This document shows, piece after piece, positions 22,569-32,411 of a DNA stretch of 64,000 nt. The DNA lies in the NCBI GenBank assembly GCA_946902875.1, contig OX336336.1:6728545-6792544 (forward strand). The letters are read 5' to 3'. Each line of letters begins with the position of its first letter. Positions within the stretch are counted from its first letter, which is position 1. The position numbers and the translations under genes are program-made. The stretch is from Nematopogon swammerdamellus (taxonomy: Eukaryota > Arthropoda > Insecta > Lepidoptera > Adelidae). Under the pieces are notes generated by a model. That model did no database searches. It saw only the letters and a list, made by a program, of their open reading frames with translations, and was not told where the DNA came from.

Positions 22569-22690
22569 TTTTTTATGTAACCCGTTACGGGTGGCTGATT
22601 CGGAGGGCCCACATGTTCCGACCAGCCAATATCGACTCCGAGAAGGTAGGTACCATACCATACCTGAGACTTCCCTTCGGCATCCTTTGG
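22569..22690 (-). mobile_element. SINE-B tail fragment
   Basis: Minus strand: from the A/T end through acgggtggctgattcgg, ccgaccagccaatatcg and gagaaggtaggtaccatacc to gagacttccctt. Directly adjoins the truncated SINE-A. Confidence 0.8.
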
Positions 22691-23454
22691 ATTGCTCCCG
22701 TAGCGGTGAGTGGTGACGCCAAGTGACGCATTGAACAGGTATCAACGCGTGGTAGTACCTATGTGAATTATTTGTTTGTGCTCTGATATCTTTAATGTCT
22801 TTTTATTTCTCTTCTTTGGTAACTTGACCAATACTTGTCACTAACGTAGGTATTGCTTCACAAATATTGTCAATTTTATACTCATTCGTGTATATATAAG
22901 GTCATGTCAATAACTTCTGGAGGCTTACATACACACTCAAATAAACAGGTTACGCAAAAAAAATGATATGTTTTTAGCATTACTTTTCGACAAATTTAAC
23001 AAAACATGTTTGCTACCTAATCATTAACCTGTGTGTAACAGTAGGTAACATGCATTGCACGGGGTCAATGACCGTACTATGTTCAAACGCAGAACAGCTG
23101 TTTGTTGTAAGTGAGTCACAAGGTCACTTTAATGTGTTTTTACAGCTACTTATTTGATTTGATTTTTTTGTTAGGAGAAAAAATGCTCCTATCAACATAT
23201 GCTTTTTTTTGCGTAAAGTGTTTGTTTGAGTGCGTATGTACCTAACCCTCCCGAAGTTAATGACATGACTAACGAAACACCTTATATTTGTAGATATCGC
23301 CTATCCTTATACTCGTACTTACTACTTGTGATAAAGTAGCTGGTTACAAACCTAATTCACTTAAATTATTTACTCTTTATAACTACTACATGTATTTATC
23401 TGTTTGTGTCTGAATAAATAAATAAAACACAAAACAAAATATACGAGAAAACAG
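22691..23454. other. no gene seen
   Basis: AT-rich sequence. Two matching segments (caataacttctggaggctta at 22908 and cgaagttaatgacatg near 23252 in reverse, with tttgcgtaaagtg near 23209) suggest an inverted-repeat element at about 22895-23270 with imperfect arms, not otherwise identified. Confidence 0.35.
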
Positions 23455-23700
23455 CTGAGGCTGCTATGTGGCCATCTTACATCCAGTACGGTGGTATCAA
23501 ACCAGTCGGCTACAATTTGAGCCTACCAGCAATTAAGGGCAGGGGAAGGAAAAGGGGGAAGTTCAGTGTAGTCGGCACGACAAGAGGGAAGCACTGGCGT
23601 GGCACCTAGTTCGCAAAGGTGTTATGGGCTGACAACACGGATGTTATAGGTGATGTAGGTAACCATGCCAGTTTCCATAAAAAAAACATAAATATTTTAT
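23455..23700. mobile_element. chimera of inverted SINE-B body and SINE-A tail
   Basis: 23455-23550 is minus-strand SINE-B body (gctgctatgtggccatctta, ggtggtatcaaaccag). From 23560 it is plus-strand tail A (gttcagtgtagtcggcacga to the A-run near 23690). Two fragments thus meet tail to body in opposite orientation. Confidence 0.75.
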
Positions 23701-23969
23701 TTACCATTACATAAGCTCGTCTATTTAAATCTTTCGTAAATTACGAAGGTTTCCTTGAAGAAGACTGAAAATAAGAGTATTTTCTTATAATTTTTATGGT
23801 TAAAGCAAATGTATAAATTACATATAGATAAAAAATTCATTATTGTTGGCCACCCTAGCCATGGGTTTGTCGGCCCTGACGCAACTATAATGCAATCGGT
23901 ATCTATTTACGAAGTACTTACGTGAGTAAGATGATGATTTTTAGAGAGTAAACAGATATAGTCATACCG

Positions 23970-24058
23970 AGATATAAACCCCCACATGCGACCGAATATC
24001 CATGGGCGTTTATAGACACGTTAAGGGTAGTTAGGCGCCACAAAATAAAAAAAATCTC
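23970..24058 (+). pseudogene. LINE ORF2 extreme C-terminus and 3' end
   Basis: Reads NPHMRPNIHGRL then stop, matching the ends of the LINE remnants at 30568, 35375 and 56400, followed by aggcgccacaaaataaaa as the 3' end. The rest of the element is absent. Confidence 0.6.
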
Positions 24059-24321
24059 AAATCAAAAATAAAAAAATCAAAAAATTTGTCCCGGATTTAA
24101 ATTCGCAATTTAGGTACCTAATATGTATTTTGAAATGTGAAGATCGGGAGAATTGGAAAAATATTGTAGAGGCTGACCTATCTCACCGTTCATATTAGGT
24201 ATTAGTAAGAATACAAATAAATAAAATAAACAAAAATAAGTATAATAATCTACATAGGTACAATACGAAATACAAATTACAAATAGAATGCAAAGTTAAC
24301 CGAATGACTGACCGAGAACCT

Positions 24322-24504
24322 GAGGGCCTAGTCCGAGTTAACGTGACAGCTACGTAAACGTCAAATACCGATCGAATTGAGTTTTTATGTATGGGAGCAC
24401 AATACGCTCACCGCGGCGCCACTAGAGAGCTCCATACATAAAAACTTAATTCGATCGGTATTTGACGTTTACGTAGCTGTCACGTAAACTCGGACTAGGC
24501 CCTC
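24322..24504. mobile_element. MITE with ~77-bp inverted arms
   Basis: Left arm 24322-24398 and right arm 24428-24504 are almost exact complements (gagggcctagtccgagtt against ctcggactaggccctc), with a 29-bp GC-rich centre. No clear target duplication. Noncoding. Confidence 0.88.
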
Positions 24505-24528
24505 TGACCGCTTAGCACACGACACACG

Positions 24529-24732
24529 TTGAAACGCCCCGCACCCGCACCGCGCCGCCGCCTCCGCGCCGCCGCGGCCGCCGCCGTCACAGCTAGTCGT
24601 CGACCTCTTACCTTGACGGCGTCAAACAACACGACTGCGGCGCGCGGCGGCTTATTGTCGGCGTTCTGTCGGCGTAACTGTCGGCGTGTGTCGGCACCTG
24701 GGACTGGCTGGAGAACGATATTAGTTCACTGA
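24529..24732 (-). promoter_or_regulatory. CpG-rich block with possible minus-strand first exon
   Basis: Extremely GC-rich (gccgccgcggccgccgccg). On the minus strand a donor-like gccgtcaag/gtaagagg occurs (about 24611-24627). A plus-strand open frame is Arg/Ala-rich low complexity and unlikely to be a protein. Promoter/first-exon role is an inference. Confidence 0.28.
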
Positions 24733-24922
24733 TCGATTAGTACTAGATTAGCCTTGCTCATACATCATTTCCGAAAAAAACATGTCATCGACCAATGGAG
24801 CTCATAAGCTGATTTCACAATGATTGATGTTTGTGTTATATGGCTCACCTCACCTCATCGTCTTATGTCCGCGCAATACGCGAGTGAGTAGCGTTAGCGC
24901 ATTCAAAGCACCAGTGCCCTAA

Positions 24923-25077
24923 TCACGACATTAAACCTACACCGAGTACAACGCCACGCCGTGTTCTCCGCATCATTTTGTATGGAGAAACGTAAAATCA
25001 CTAGAGGCGCTGCTCCGTTTCTCCTTACAAAATGATGCGGAGATAGCGTAGTACGCGGTGTAGGTTAAATCTCGTGA
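24923..25077. mobile_element. MITE, PIF/Harbinger-like
   Basis: Arms 24923-24993 and 25015-25077 are complementary (ctccgcatcattttgta against tacaaaatgatgcggag), ends tcacga/tcgtga. TAA occurs immediately outside both ends (24920-24922 and 25078-25080), fitting the 3-bp duplication of Harbinger-type transposons. Confidence 0.75.
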
Positions 25078-25309
25078 TAACGGTACAGATGACTTGTAAT
25101 GCGATCGTTTGAAAGTATTCATGATGGCAATTTCATGTGAAGGCACATTTGTTTACCGCCAGTGACAAGTTTCATGGCGCTCTGTCGCTTCTAGTAATTA
25201 GTTCGGTTTATTATTCACTGAAATTTGAATAAAGAAATTTAAAATTATTTGCGATGAAGAGTTGATCTGAAATATTGTGAATTATGCAGAGAATTAAAAC
25301 TATGCAATA

Positions 25310-25350
25310 ATAAGGGTTCCTTGTTGACTACGGAACCCTAAAAACGGACC
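25310..25350. repeat. GGTTCCGTA-family terminal fragment
   Basis: aagggttccttgttgactac then ggaaccctaaaaa forms a short inverted-ended unit as found at the edges of this repeat family. Confidence 0.5.
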
Positions 25351-25744
25351 TTACAATAACCCTGCGACATTTGCAATGTAACGACTATGCCTTTTCTGAA
25401 TATTCATTTCTTTGTTAGCATACCCAGTCGGAGTTTCCCTCTAATTTAAAGCTCTCTCAGGGCCGATTTGTTAGTTCTCATGGCCGCCACGAGAGCTAGA
25501 GCAAACTTCGCTAGTTACATACTTCCTTCGAACAAAGCAAATCGGCTTGGTTCACCGTGGTGGTCCAGTAAATAGCCCATTCGCTGTCATATTAAATACT
25601 TTCAGGATAATTAATTTATATTTATGATAATAATTTCTCCTACTCTACCCAAATATACACATTTGTGTCATTCCTATTTTCCTTCATGCATTTTGATTGC
25701 CGAATATTAAAAAAGACCTGTTAAGTTCGAATATTGTTTCATTA

Positions 25745-26000
25745 TAAAGAGGGTTCCGTAGCCATTCCCTTCTTCCGCGCATAGCGAAAGCGCGCAGTGT
25801 TCGCGCGGCGCGACTCTGTCGGCTGCCACACTGCATAATAATGTTGTTTTCTGTATAATCAATCAATTAAGGTATAAATTAAAGAACAGTTTTATGCCGT
25901 TAGGACCAAAAAGGACAGCGCCTGTGATAGACGGACGGACGGACGGACGACGGACACTTAAGGGTACCGGCATCGCTCACAAGGGAACCCTAAAAATCTT
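25745..26000 (+). repeat. diverged GGTTCCGTA-family copy
   Basis: Begins agggttccgtagccattccc, contains a CpG-rich cgcgcatagcgaaagcgcgc patch shared (reversed) with 39775-39868, then a (gacg)n run and the end agggaaccctaaaaa. Confidence 0.6.
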
Positions 26001-26694
26001 GAACTAAACGTAAAAATGTGAAGATGAAATAGAGACAACTTTGACACATTATTTGCATCTAAATTAAAATTCTATATTTAAACAAATTTTGTTCAAGTTG
26101 TTTAGATATATGACGAATTATTTACAATAACAGTCCTCGATATAAAAGCTAAAACATTTTTAATTGCCATCACTATGAAATATAAATATATTATATATCA
26201 TTCCTTATAATTTCGGATGTGACTACAAAATTTCATTTCACCTAGCAATCCCATCGACAAGGCGTAGGCGGCACCAGCTAACAATAGAGATTCTGTTTAC
26301 TCTGATGCGGTGCGTTGGTAAATTAGTAAGATCATGCCTGAGTCATTTTTCTGATGAACTGAAAAAAAATAAATTATGATCTTTGCGAAGGCAGAGAGAA
26401 CAATCGAATGACTGTGCAAGTAAGTACGTTTACTGCGAAGGCATTACTTGTCAGGGTTAGTAACCGAAAAACAGTATACTGGTAGCTTGTCATGCATCAC
26501 TCACTACTATGACTGACTGACATACTGAATCATACTTAATCGATCTAGATAATTTTAAAACTCGAACAATCTGAGGCCATAGCTGAGTCATAGATATTGG
26601 ATTTGCGTTGTGTTCGTTCAATTGCCAGAAAACAACAGGAAAGCTGCAGCTTTTGTGAAACTATTATTTGTTGTTATACTTTAGAGTTTGCACT
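26001..26694. other. no gene seen
   Basis: AT-rich, no assignable feature. Confidence 0.45.
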
Positions 26695-26947
26695 ATAATC
26701 ACGCCAAGTTTGCCGCTTGTGGGTATGTATTACCATTTTTTACGATAGACTTGGGACCTCCCTTAATTTTGAGTTTTTTTTTAATTATTTGTTAGTATAT
26801 CCGCCATAATAACCTAATAAATAACACATATTCCGTGAAAATATCAACCGGCTATCTACAACGGTTCAAAGATACAGCCCTTTAAAGGCAGGGCAGACAG
26901 ACGGACGGACGGCGTATGCTTACGTACGGGTACGAAACCTAAAAAAA
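26695..26947 (+). mobile_element. GGTTCCGTA-family repeat
   Basis: Contains gcactataatcacgccaag, atccgccataataaccta, caaccggctatctacaacgg, a (gacg)n run and the end cgaaacctaaaaaa. Related fragments lie at 27740-27795 and 49676-49878. Confidence 0.7.
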
Positions 26948-27344
26948 ATTAATTAAGTTCTATGAATGAACGCTAAAATGAATAATTCAGTTTTACTCGT
27001 TATTCGTCCCAGCATTCCGATACTTTTAAGTCAGGTAGTCGACTAAAATGGCGTGCGATGTTCAAATTTGGAACGTGAAATTTGGCGCTCACATTAAAAA
27101 TTTGGAATGCGTCCGCTGGGAATAGAAAGGGTTTTGAAATTTGACCAATGGGAATCGTTGTGGTTTTTTAGTTTTTAGGGTCCCGTTGGAAAATGCAAAA
27201 AAAGGGAATCTTTGCCAGGGCATCTCAAATTTCGCGACGAGGACCACGTTAAAGCTAATTTCTAATATTTTAAATTATTATTTTATGTGCGACAAGGATA
27301 GTTAAAACAGTAATAATTTATTATATTTATGTTATTTACGATAA

Positions 27345-27525
27345 TATTGTTGGAGGGTTTGGACACTGGCGGCCGTGGACAGGAAAACGGAGTGTGGGAA
27401 GACCACCCGCCAGGTGGGACGACGACATCAAGTACGTCGGCGGAAAGCAGTGGTTCCGTACCGCTGAAGGCCGGGAGGACCGGAGGAAAATTGGAGAGGC
27501 GTATGTCCAGCAGTGGACGCTTACA
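27345..27525 (+). pseudogene. LINE ORF2 C-terminal remnant
   Basis: One frame reads GKRSVGRPPARWDDDIKYV, then GGKQWFRTAEGREDRRKIGE and AYVQQWTL before a stop. The GRP..RW.DD pattern followed by a W/R-rich segment is the usual C-terminus of insect non-LTR reverse transcriptase proteins. The upstream parts are missing or out of frame. Confidence 0.72.
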
Positions 27526-27794
27526 CGCTGACTGACTGACTATTTACGATTGCATTTACATAACATCTATTGGAATTTTAAAAAACTCACAAAAGTTGGA
27601 CTCACACACTGAGGGTTCCGTACCACCGCGCAATCAATTTGTGTTATCTATTTACAAAAAAAAATATTGTTTTCTTTCATTCAGTTCGGGATCCTTAGCG
27701 CGAGCTCGCCTCACATTTGGCCTGTTTTTTTAATATTTGATATTTTACTTTAGAGTTTTCACTATAATCACGCTAAGTTTGGCGCTTTTTTTAT

Positions 27795-27902
27795 TTTTTT
27801 TATGGTAGCTGACACGGTTGGCTACATCACCTACAACATCTGTGATGTCAGCCCATAACACCGGGTTAACTAGGGGCCATGTCAGTGCTTCCCTTCGGTC
27901 GT
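27795..27902 (-). mobile_element. SINE-A tail fragment
   Basis: Minus-strand tail A, from tttttatggtagctgacac to gtcagtgcttcccttcgg, broken before the body. Confidence 0.8.
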
Positions 27903-28565
27903 TTGCTTGCATGTAGGAATTACCGTTTTAACGATAGATCAAAAACAAGAAAACGTTGAAAAAACACGTTTCGTGTGTGGGGACCCTCTTACCCCACCCC
28001 GATGATAATGACAGTAAAACTTGCTTACTTATGGTGTTAGAAGATTGATTTAGATAGGCTCTACCTGAGAAAACTCCATAATTACCTACTTATGCATTTT
28101 TATTCAGCATGAAATAGGTATTTTTTTCTAAAAAGAAAACACTTCTTTTTTTTGTCAATTAAAAATGCGAAATCAATCATTCCTATTATTAATTAATGAA
28201 TTAGGTACAGTGAAAATTACGAAAGTCCACCCTGCGGAAACTTGACCCAATAAAATCCAAATAAACGAGATTTAACACACATAGTCGATGTAGTGGGTTA
28301 CTCCGGAAATTCTGAGTTTTTACGGCGCGCGGCCGCTGCGCTGCTGCGTTCTGTCTGATGCAACAGGGGAATTGGGTTAATGATCTGTTTACGGGCATCA
28401 AAATCCTCCTTTTTTAATAAACGCATCTTCTGAAATCATGAAAACTAAAATTCATCGCTCATTTCAGGAGACTTACATTTAGATAAATAAAATTACGCAT
28501 TGCGTACCGCATTTTCACCGCAAAATTATCAATAATGCTAAAACAACGTTTTCTTCTTGTTTCAG
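27903..28565. other. intron upstream of the coding exon
   Basis: No other exon visible. The final 40 bases carry the acceptor: a branch-like gctaaaac at about 28538 and tract ttttcttcttgtttcag ending at 28565. A small CpG patch (28322-28350) has no clear role. Confidence 0.6.
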
Positions 28566-28876
28566 TTGGAAAACGTGCAGTGTTGTTTGGACTTTCTCCA
28601 CGAGCAAAAAGTTCAAGGTCTCGAACAAGTGACGGCCCTTGACATTAGAGACGCGAAACTCAAGGCGGTCCTCGCTTTATTTTTCGCGCTCAGTCGTCAC
28701 AAGCAAGCAGCGAAACAGCGGGCAGCGCCACCTAGCTGCAGCATACTAAACGTCGGCAAGAACGCCGCCGATGATGTCTCATTCAACTCCGTCCAGCGGA
28801 TAACAGGTGGCGCTAGTTGCGAAGAAATACTGTCAGCAGGAAATAATGCCAACATGACTACTCTAACAGCAAATAG
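28566..28876 (+). CDS. sick: neuron navigator/sickie-like exon, C-terminal half of calponin-homology domain
   Basis: Bounded by a strong acceptor (tcttgtttcag) and donor (aatag/gtaagtga); 311 bp, entering in phase 0 and leaving in phase 2. The first ~50 residues (LENVQCCLDFLHEQKV, then LKAVLALFFALSRHKQ) match the end of the CH domain of NAV2/NAV3 and Drosophila sickie, where the equivalent is LKAILGLFFSLSRYKQ. The rest is Ser/Asn/Ala-rich linker, as expected after the domain. Known: sickie/NAV proteins are large cytoskeletal regulators in neurons (CH domain, coiled coils, C-terminal AAA ATPase). The first half of the CH domain is not visible upstream, implying an intron over 28 kb unless a short exon was missed. 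Composition is clearly richer in GC than its flanks. Confidence 0.8.
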
Positions 28877-29431
28877 GTAAGTGAAACACGTTATTTTACC
28901 CTTTACTATGTTTATACTATTATGTTTTACTATATTTCCAGTGTACAATTAAAACAAAATAATAACACGTAAAATAAAACTTACTTACTCTCTAATTATG
29001 GTGCAGCCATCTAGCGTCGAGTAGCTGAATCCTTATTGTTGTCATAATCGTGTGTTTTGTCTAGTTTACGTGCACTGCAACAGGTGGCGCGCAAAAATAA
29101 TAAACAGAAGCTGTCAGTGTCATTCACCTCACGGGTAACAACACTGTTATAGTTGAGATGAAATATCTCTAAAACTTTGTCAGTTGGAAACTGGCAGTTT
29201 ATTAATGAGTGAGAAGGATCTATAGCTGCGTCTCATTCGTATCTGACGGTCAAATTTAATTAGAACAAACTATTCTTTAAAAAAATACTGATACCTACGA
29301 TCATTCCTTTATGCCAAATCAATAATTTGATGTTTATTTTCTTCAACAAGACACTAAAAACTCACCTATATTATTTACGTTAGTAGAGTAACCGATTAGT
29401 CTTTTAGTAGGCTGTGTAGAGATTCAAAGCG
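28877..29431. other. intron downstream of the coding exon
   Basis: Begins with the donor gtaagtgaa. No further exon, repeat or RNA gene recognised before the SINE. Confidence 0.55.
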
Positions 29432-29830
29432 GCGGGTGGCCGAATGGTTTGGACATCGGCTTCTCATGCGAGAGGTTCGAGGTTCGAATCCGGTCGGCAT
29501 GATATTTTTCTGACGAAATTAACGCACATGAACACCTACACCTGCTGCTTTACCGTTCGGAACTGGTGTAAAACTGTAGGTCCTTTCCCTTGCCCCTTAC
29601 TAGGTGGTAGGCTCTAATTGTATCCGACTGAGTTGGTACCACCGTACTGTATGTAAGATGGCCGCATAGCAACCTCGTTTGTGTTCTCCTCTAGTCCAAT
29701 ATAGCTACCAATCTAGGGAAGTCTTCGGTATGGCACCTACCTTCTCGGAGGTGATTTTGGCTGGTCGGAGCATGTGCTTTGGTTGGCCCCTCCGACGCAA
29801 CCAACCATACCGGATTTAAATAAAACATAA
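29432..29830 (+). mobile_element. SINE-B, complete
   Basis: A tRNA-like head (gcgggtggccgaatggttt, B box ggttcgaatcc) passes into a body shared with SINE-A (gtaaaactgtaggtcctttc, taggtggtaggctcta, gttggtaccaccgtactg), then a distinct tail (ctcggaggtgattttggctg, aaccataccgga) and an A/T-rich end. The leu/ser-type gtggccgaatgg start suggests a class II tRNA parent. It lies in the intron after the coding exon, same strand. Confidence 0.88.
29437..29491 (+). promoter_or_regulatory. Pol III A and B boxes of SINE-B
   Basis: A box tggccgaatggtt (29437-29449) and consensus B box ggttcgaatcc (29481-29491), about 32 bp apart, the spacing of a tRNA-type internal promoter. Confidence 0.75.
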
Positions 29831-29894
29831 AATTTGTATAGAATACTATAATTCGGTACAATGTCCTATTGTGGTAGAGTTTAGCTCTGCCGCC

Positions 29895-30035
29895 TTTTTT
29901 TAAATGGAAACTGACACGATTGGCAACATCACCTACAACATCCGTGGCGTCGGCCCATAACACCGGGTGAACTAGGTGCCATGTCAGTGCTTCCCTTCAT
30001 TTCATGTCGGCTACACTGAACTGGACGGACGCCTT
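29895..30035 (-). mobile_element. SINE-A fragment, tail and part of body
   Basis: Minus strand from the A-run (29897) through atccgtggcgtcggccca to acactgaactggacgga. Interrupted at about 30035 by ~205 bp of unrelated sequence, after which SINE-A resumes at 30243. Confidence 0.82.
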
Positions 30036-30242
30036 GTTTGTATCGATCTGACACCGCATACTCTTCCACTTTTGCGCGTAAAAACGAATACTCTACCGAA
30101 AACAGTAGAGCCGGGTCTCCTGCGAATGTTTTTTCGAAACATTTACACAGAAACATTGGGGCGTGGCCATCCACAGACGGGGCTTAATGGTCAACCAATC
30201 AAACACATCACACGTCCCAACAAACAACAGCCAACTAACTGC

Positions 30243-30465
30243 GGTCAACTAGGTGCCAGCAACGTCAGTGCTTCCTATTTGGTCGTGCCGGCTACACTGA
30301 ATGGAAAATAGTAACTATTTAGATAGCCGCTTCGACCTTCATTCGGTAAGGTGGTGCCAATCCGGGCGGGTTTACCCCTAGCACCACCACCTAGTAAGGG
30401 ACGAGACCTACAGTTTTACGTGGAATCCGAACCACGGTGTGTCTCAAAGGTCAGACAGTCAGTCA
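30243..30465 (-). mobile_element. SINE-A fragment, tail to head
   Basis: Continues with aactaggtgcc (duplicated relative to 29895-30035), the gtgccggctacactgaatgg block, the body and the tacgtggaatccgaacc B-box region, then decays. The overlap of tail sequence means these are either two copies or one copy with a local duplication. Confidence 0.78.
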
Positions 30466-30554
30466 CCGATAATACACATAAGTAACGAACTTCTGTTCAT
30501 CTGTTGTCATGTCTTTAACCGTTCGATTGCATTAATGTATAAGTATATAATGTT

Positions 30555-30682
30555 TGTTTATCTATCCGGCATGGTATTCGCAACCACCGCGTACGACCGA
30601 TTGTCCATGGGCGTCGTTGTTAGACACCTTATGGGTGGATGTGCGCCACAGGTCGCGCTTTCTATTAAAAAAAAAATGTCTC
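30555..30682 (+). pseudogene. LINE ORF2 C-terminus and 3' end
   Basis: Frame RHGIRNHRVRPIVHGRR then stop, followed by gtgcgccacaggtcgcgc and an A-run at 30666. Same terminal block as 35375-35580 and, reversed, 56400-56800. 5'-truncated. Confidence 0.72.
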
Positions 30683-31018
30683 TCGGTTAACTTGGCGTCC
30701 ATGCTAATTATAACGCAATATTATTGCAGGCTGCAGTTTGTTTGTCACGCAACAGCAACGTTATGTCGAATATAAAACGAAAACAAGCGATCGGAAGATC
30801 GGAAATGCGTCGCGCCCTCTCTCCGCTCGTATTTCTTCCGTGCCGGGTATAATACGGGCGAACGCGACATTTCTATTTTGGTGTAACTAGTAGCGCCCTC
30901 TCTTGGCAAGTTGCCGAGATGCACTTCGGAGGACGTTCAAACAATTTTACGCATTTTATAAGCAAAGTACAGTGTGGCTAGTCATAGCTGAATATTATTC
31001 AGTCACATTAGGCTAGTC
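30683..31018. other. no gene seen
   Basis: CpG-containing but no interpretable signals. Confidence 0.4.
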
Positions 31019-31262
31019 ACATTGCTTCGGTGGTTCGGTCATGTTGGAAGAATGGATGATAGGAGACTAACGAAAGAAATTTATGAAGCAAATGTGAGTG
31101 GAAGAGTCGGGAAGGGTCGCCCTAGCTAGACGCACTTACCTGGACCCCGACGAGCATTCATGAAGAAAATTATGGGAGTGGAAGAGGCGGCAGAGGTGTG
31201 TCAGGATCGTGGCACGTGGAGATCCGTTGTCTCTGCCTACCCCACCGGGAAACAGGCGTGAC
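31019..31262 (+). pseudogene. LINE ORF2 C-terminal domain with in-frame stop
   Basis: Reads LRWFGHVGRMDDRRLTKEIY, then VSGRVGKGRP, a stop at the next serine-tag position, and in the same frame DRGTWRSVVSAYPTGKQA then the natural stop. The RWFGHV.RM and GRP motifs are typical of insect non-LTR retrotransposon ends. Everything upstream is missing. Confidence 0.8.
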
Positions 31263-31289
31263 TACCTATAAGCTTCGTAAAACTGTTTA

Positions 31290-31470
31290 TTGAGTGTATG
31301 AAATCTAGGAATTGTATACATTTCCTAGGAAATGTATACAATGCCGAGCCAATTTAGGAAATGTGTAAAATAATTTTTCAAGGTTTCTTCATACATTCAT
31401 TTCCTAGGAAATGTAAATATTTCCTAGGTATTATATTCAATTCCTAAAAAGTACCAGGAAATGTATGAAA
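31290..31470. repeat. cluster of atttcctaggaaat palindromes
   Basis: At least four full or half palindromes centred on cctagg (31318-31332, 31410-31424, 31427-31439 and related atttaggaaatg/ccaggaaatgta variants), spaced irregularly. Similar pieces such as gaattgtataca and aaatgtataca recur on both sides. Confidence 0.7.
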
Positions 31471-31692
31471 ATTAACATTATACTATAAAATTTGTTAATA
31501 ATAAATGAATGAAAAATAAAACAGATAAACTGAGAATAAAAATTGTTTATTTATAAAGGCTTTCAATAACATAATCAGGTCACATTATAAAACGTAAAAT
31601 CTTCATAAAACCTAGTTATTAATATTTAAACTTAAACAATTAAGAAATTATTAATTTTTCGGCAAGCTGACGCACAGATAAAATGGACATAA

Positions 31693-31925
31693 AACCTAAC
31701 CTAACCTAAACTAACCTAACCTAACCTAATCTAACCTAACCTAGCCTAGCCTAGCCTAGCCTAGCCTAGCCTAGCCTAGCCTAGCCTAGCCTAGCCTAGC
31801 CTAGCCTAGCCTAGCCTAGCCTAGCCTAGCCTAGCCTAGCCTAGCCTAGCCTAGCCTAGCCTAGCCTAGCCTAGCCTAGCCTAACCTAACCTAATCTAAT
31901 CTAAACTAACCTAACCTAACCTAAT
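31693..31925. repeat. interstitial telomere-like array with cctag core
   Basis: Starts with (cctaa)n and variants, passes at about 31739 into about 29 uninterrupted cctag units, then returns at about 31883 to (cctaa)n with ctaat variants. CCTAA is the complement of the insect telomere repeat TTAGG. Both flanks are single-copy-like, so this is internal, not a chromosome end. Confidence 0.93.
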
Positions 31926-32188
31926 CAATCGGCGGCCCGCCCCGCGAACGCGATCCGCAATAGCGTTACCCCACGCACGCCCCGCTTACCCCGCAGTAAT
32001 CTAAATTAACGTAAATTTAACACATTTCCGATTCGGTAACCGATACAGGTAAATTTTTAGAAATAATTAAACACTTTCATTTACTAGCCTAGCTACTAGA
32101 CTAGCCTGTTGATACGACATTTGAAGGCACACTAGGTCAATTAAAGGATTCGGGAGGCACCGCACTCGCCGGAAGACAGTTCCACACC

Positions 32189-32366
32189 AAGGGCCAAACC
32201 ACACGGTGCGGTGCGGCGCCGCACCGGAGCCCACTGCGCCTTGTTCCGATGTGCGCGCGGTGCGGAGGCGTGTGGCTACAATACATTGTTGTAAGAAAAC
32301 CCGCAGCGGTAACGCTCAGGCGCCGCCGCACCGGAGCCGCACCGCACCGTGTGGTCTCAGCCTTTT
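32189..32366. mobile_element. GC-rich MITE
   Basis: Ends ggccaaaccacacggtgcgg and its near complement ccgcaccgcaccgtgtggtc; the body is rich in gcaccggagcc in both directions. No clear target duplication. Noncoding. Confidence 0.78.
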
Positions 32367-32411
32367 TTTATTTATTTTTTTTTTATTTATTTTTTTTATT
32401 TTTTTTTTATT

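Noticed and set aside
24529..24732. 67-codon Arg/Ala-rich plus-strand protein
   Set aside because: Arises from a (gcc)n-rich island; low complexity, no splice support on that strand.
29432..29500. Functional tRNA gene
   Set aside because: B box is perfect, but the acceptor ends do not pair well and the sequence continues into a repeated SINE body.
31693..31925. True telomere
   Set aside because: Flanked on both sides by ordinary sequence and other repeats, and only about 230 bp long.
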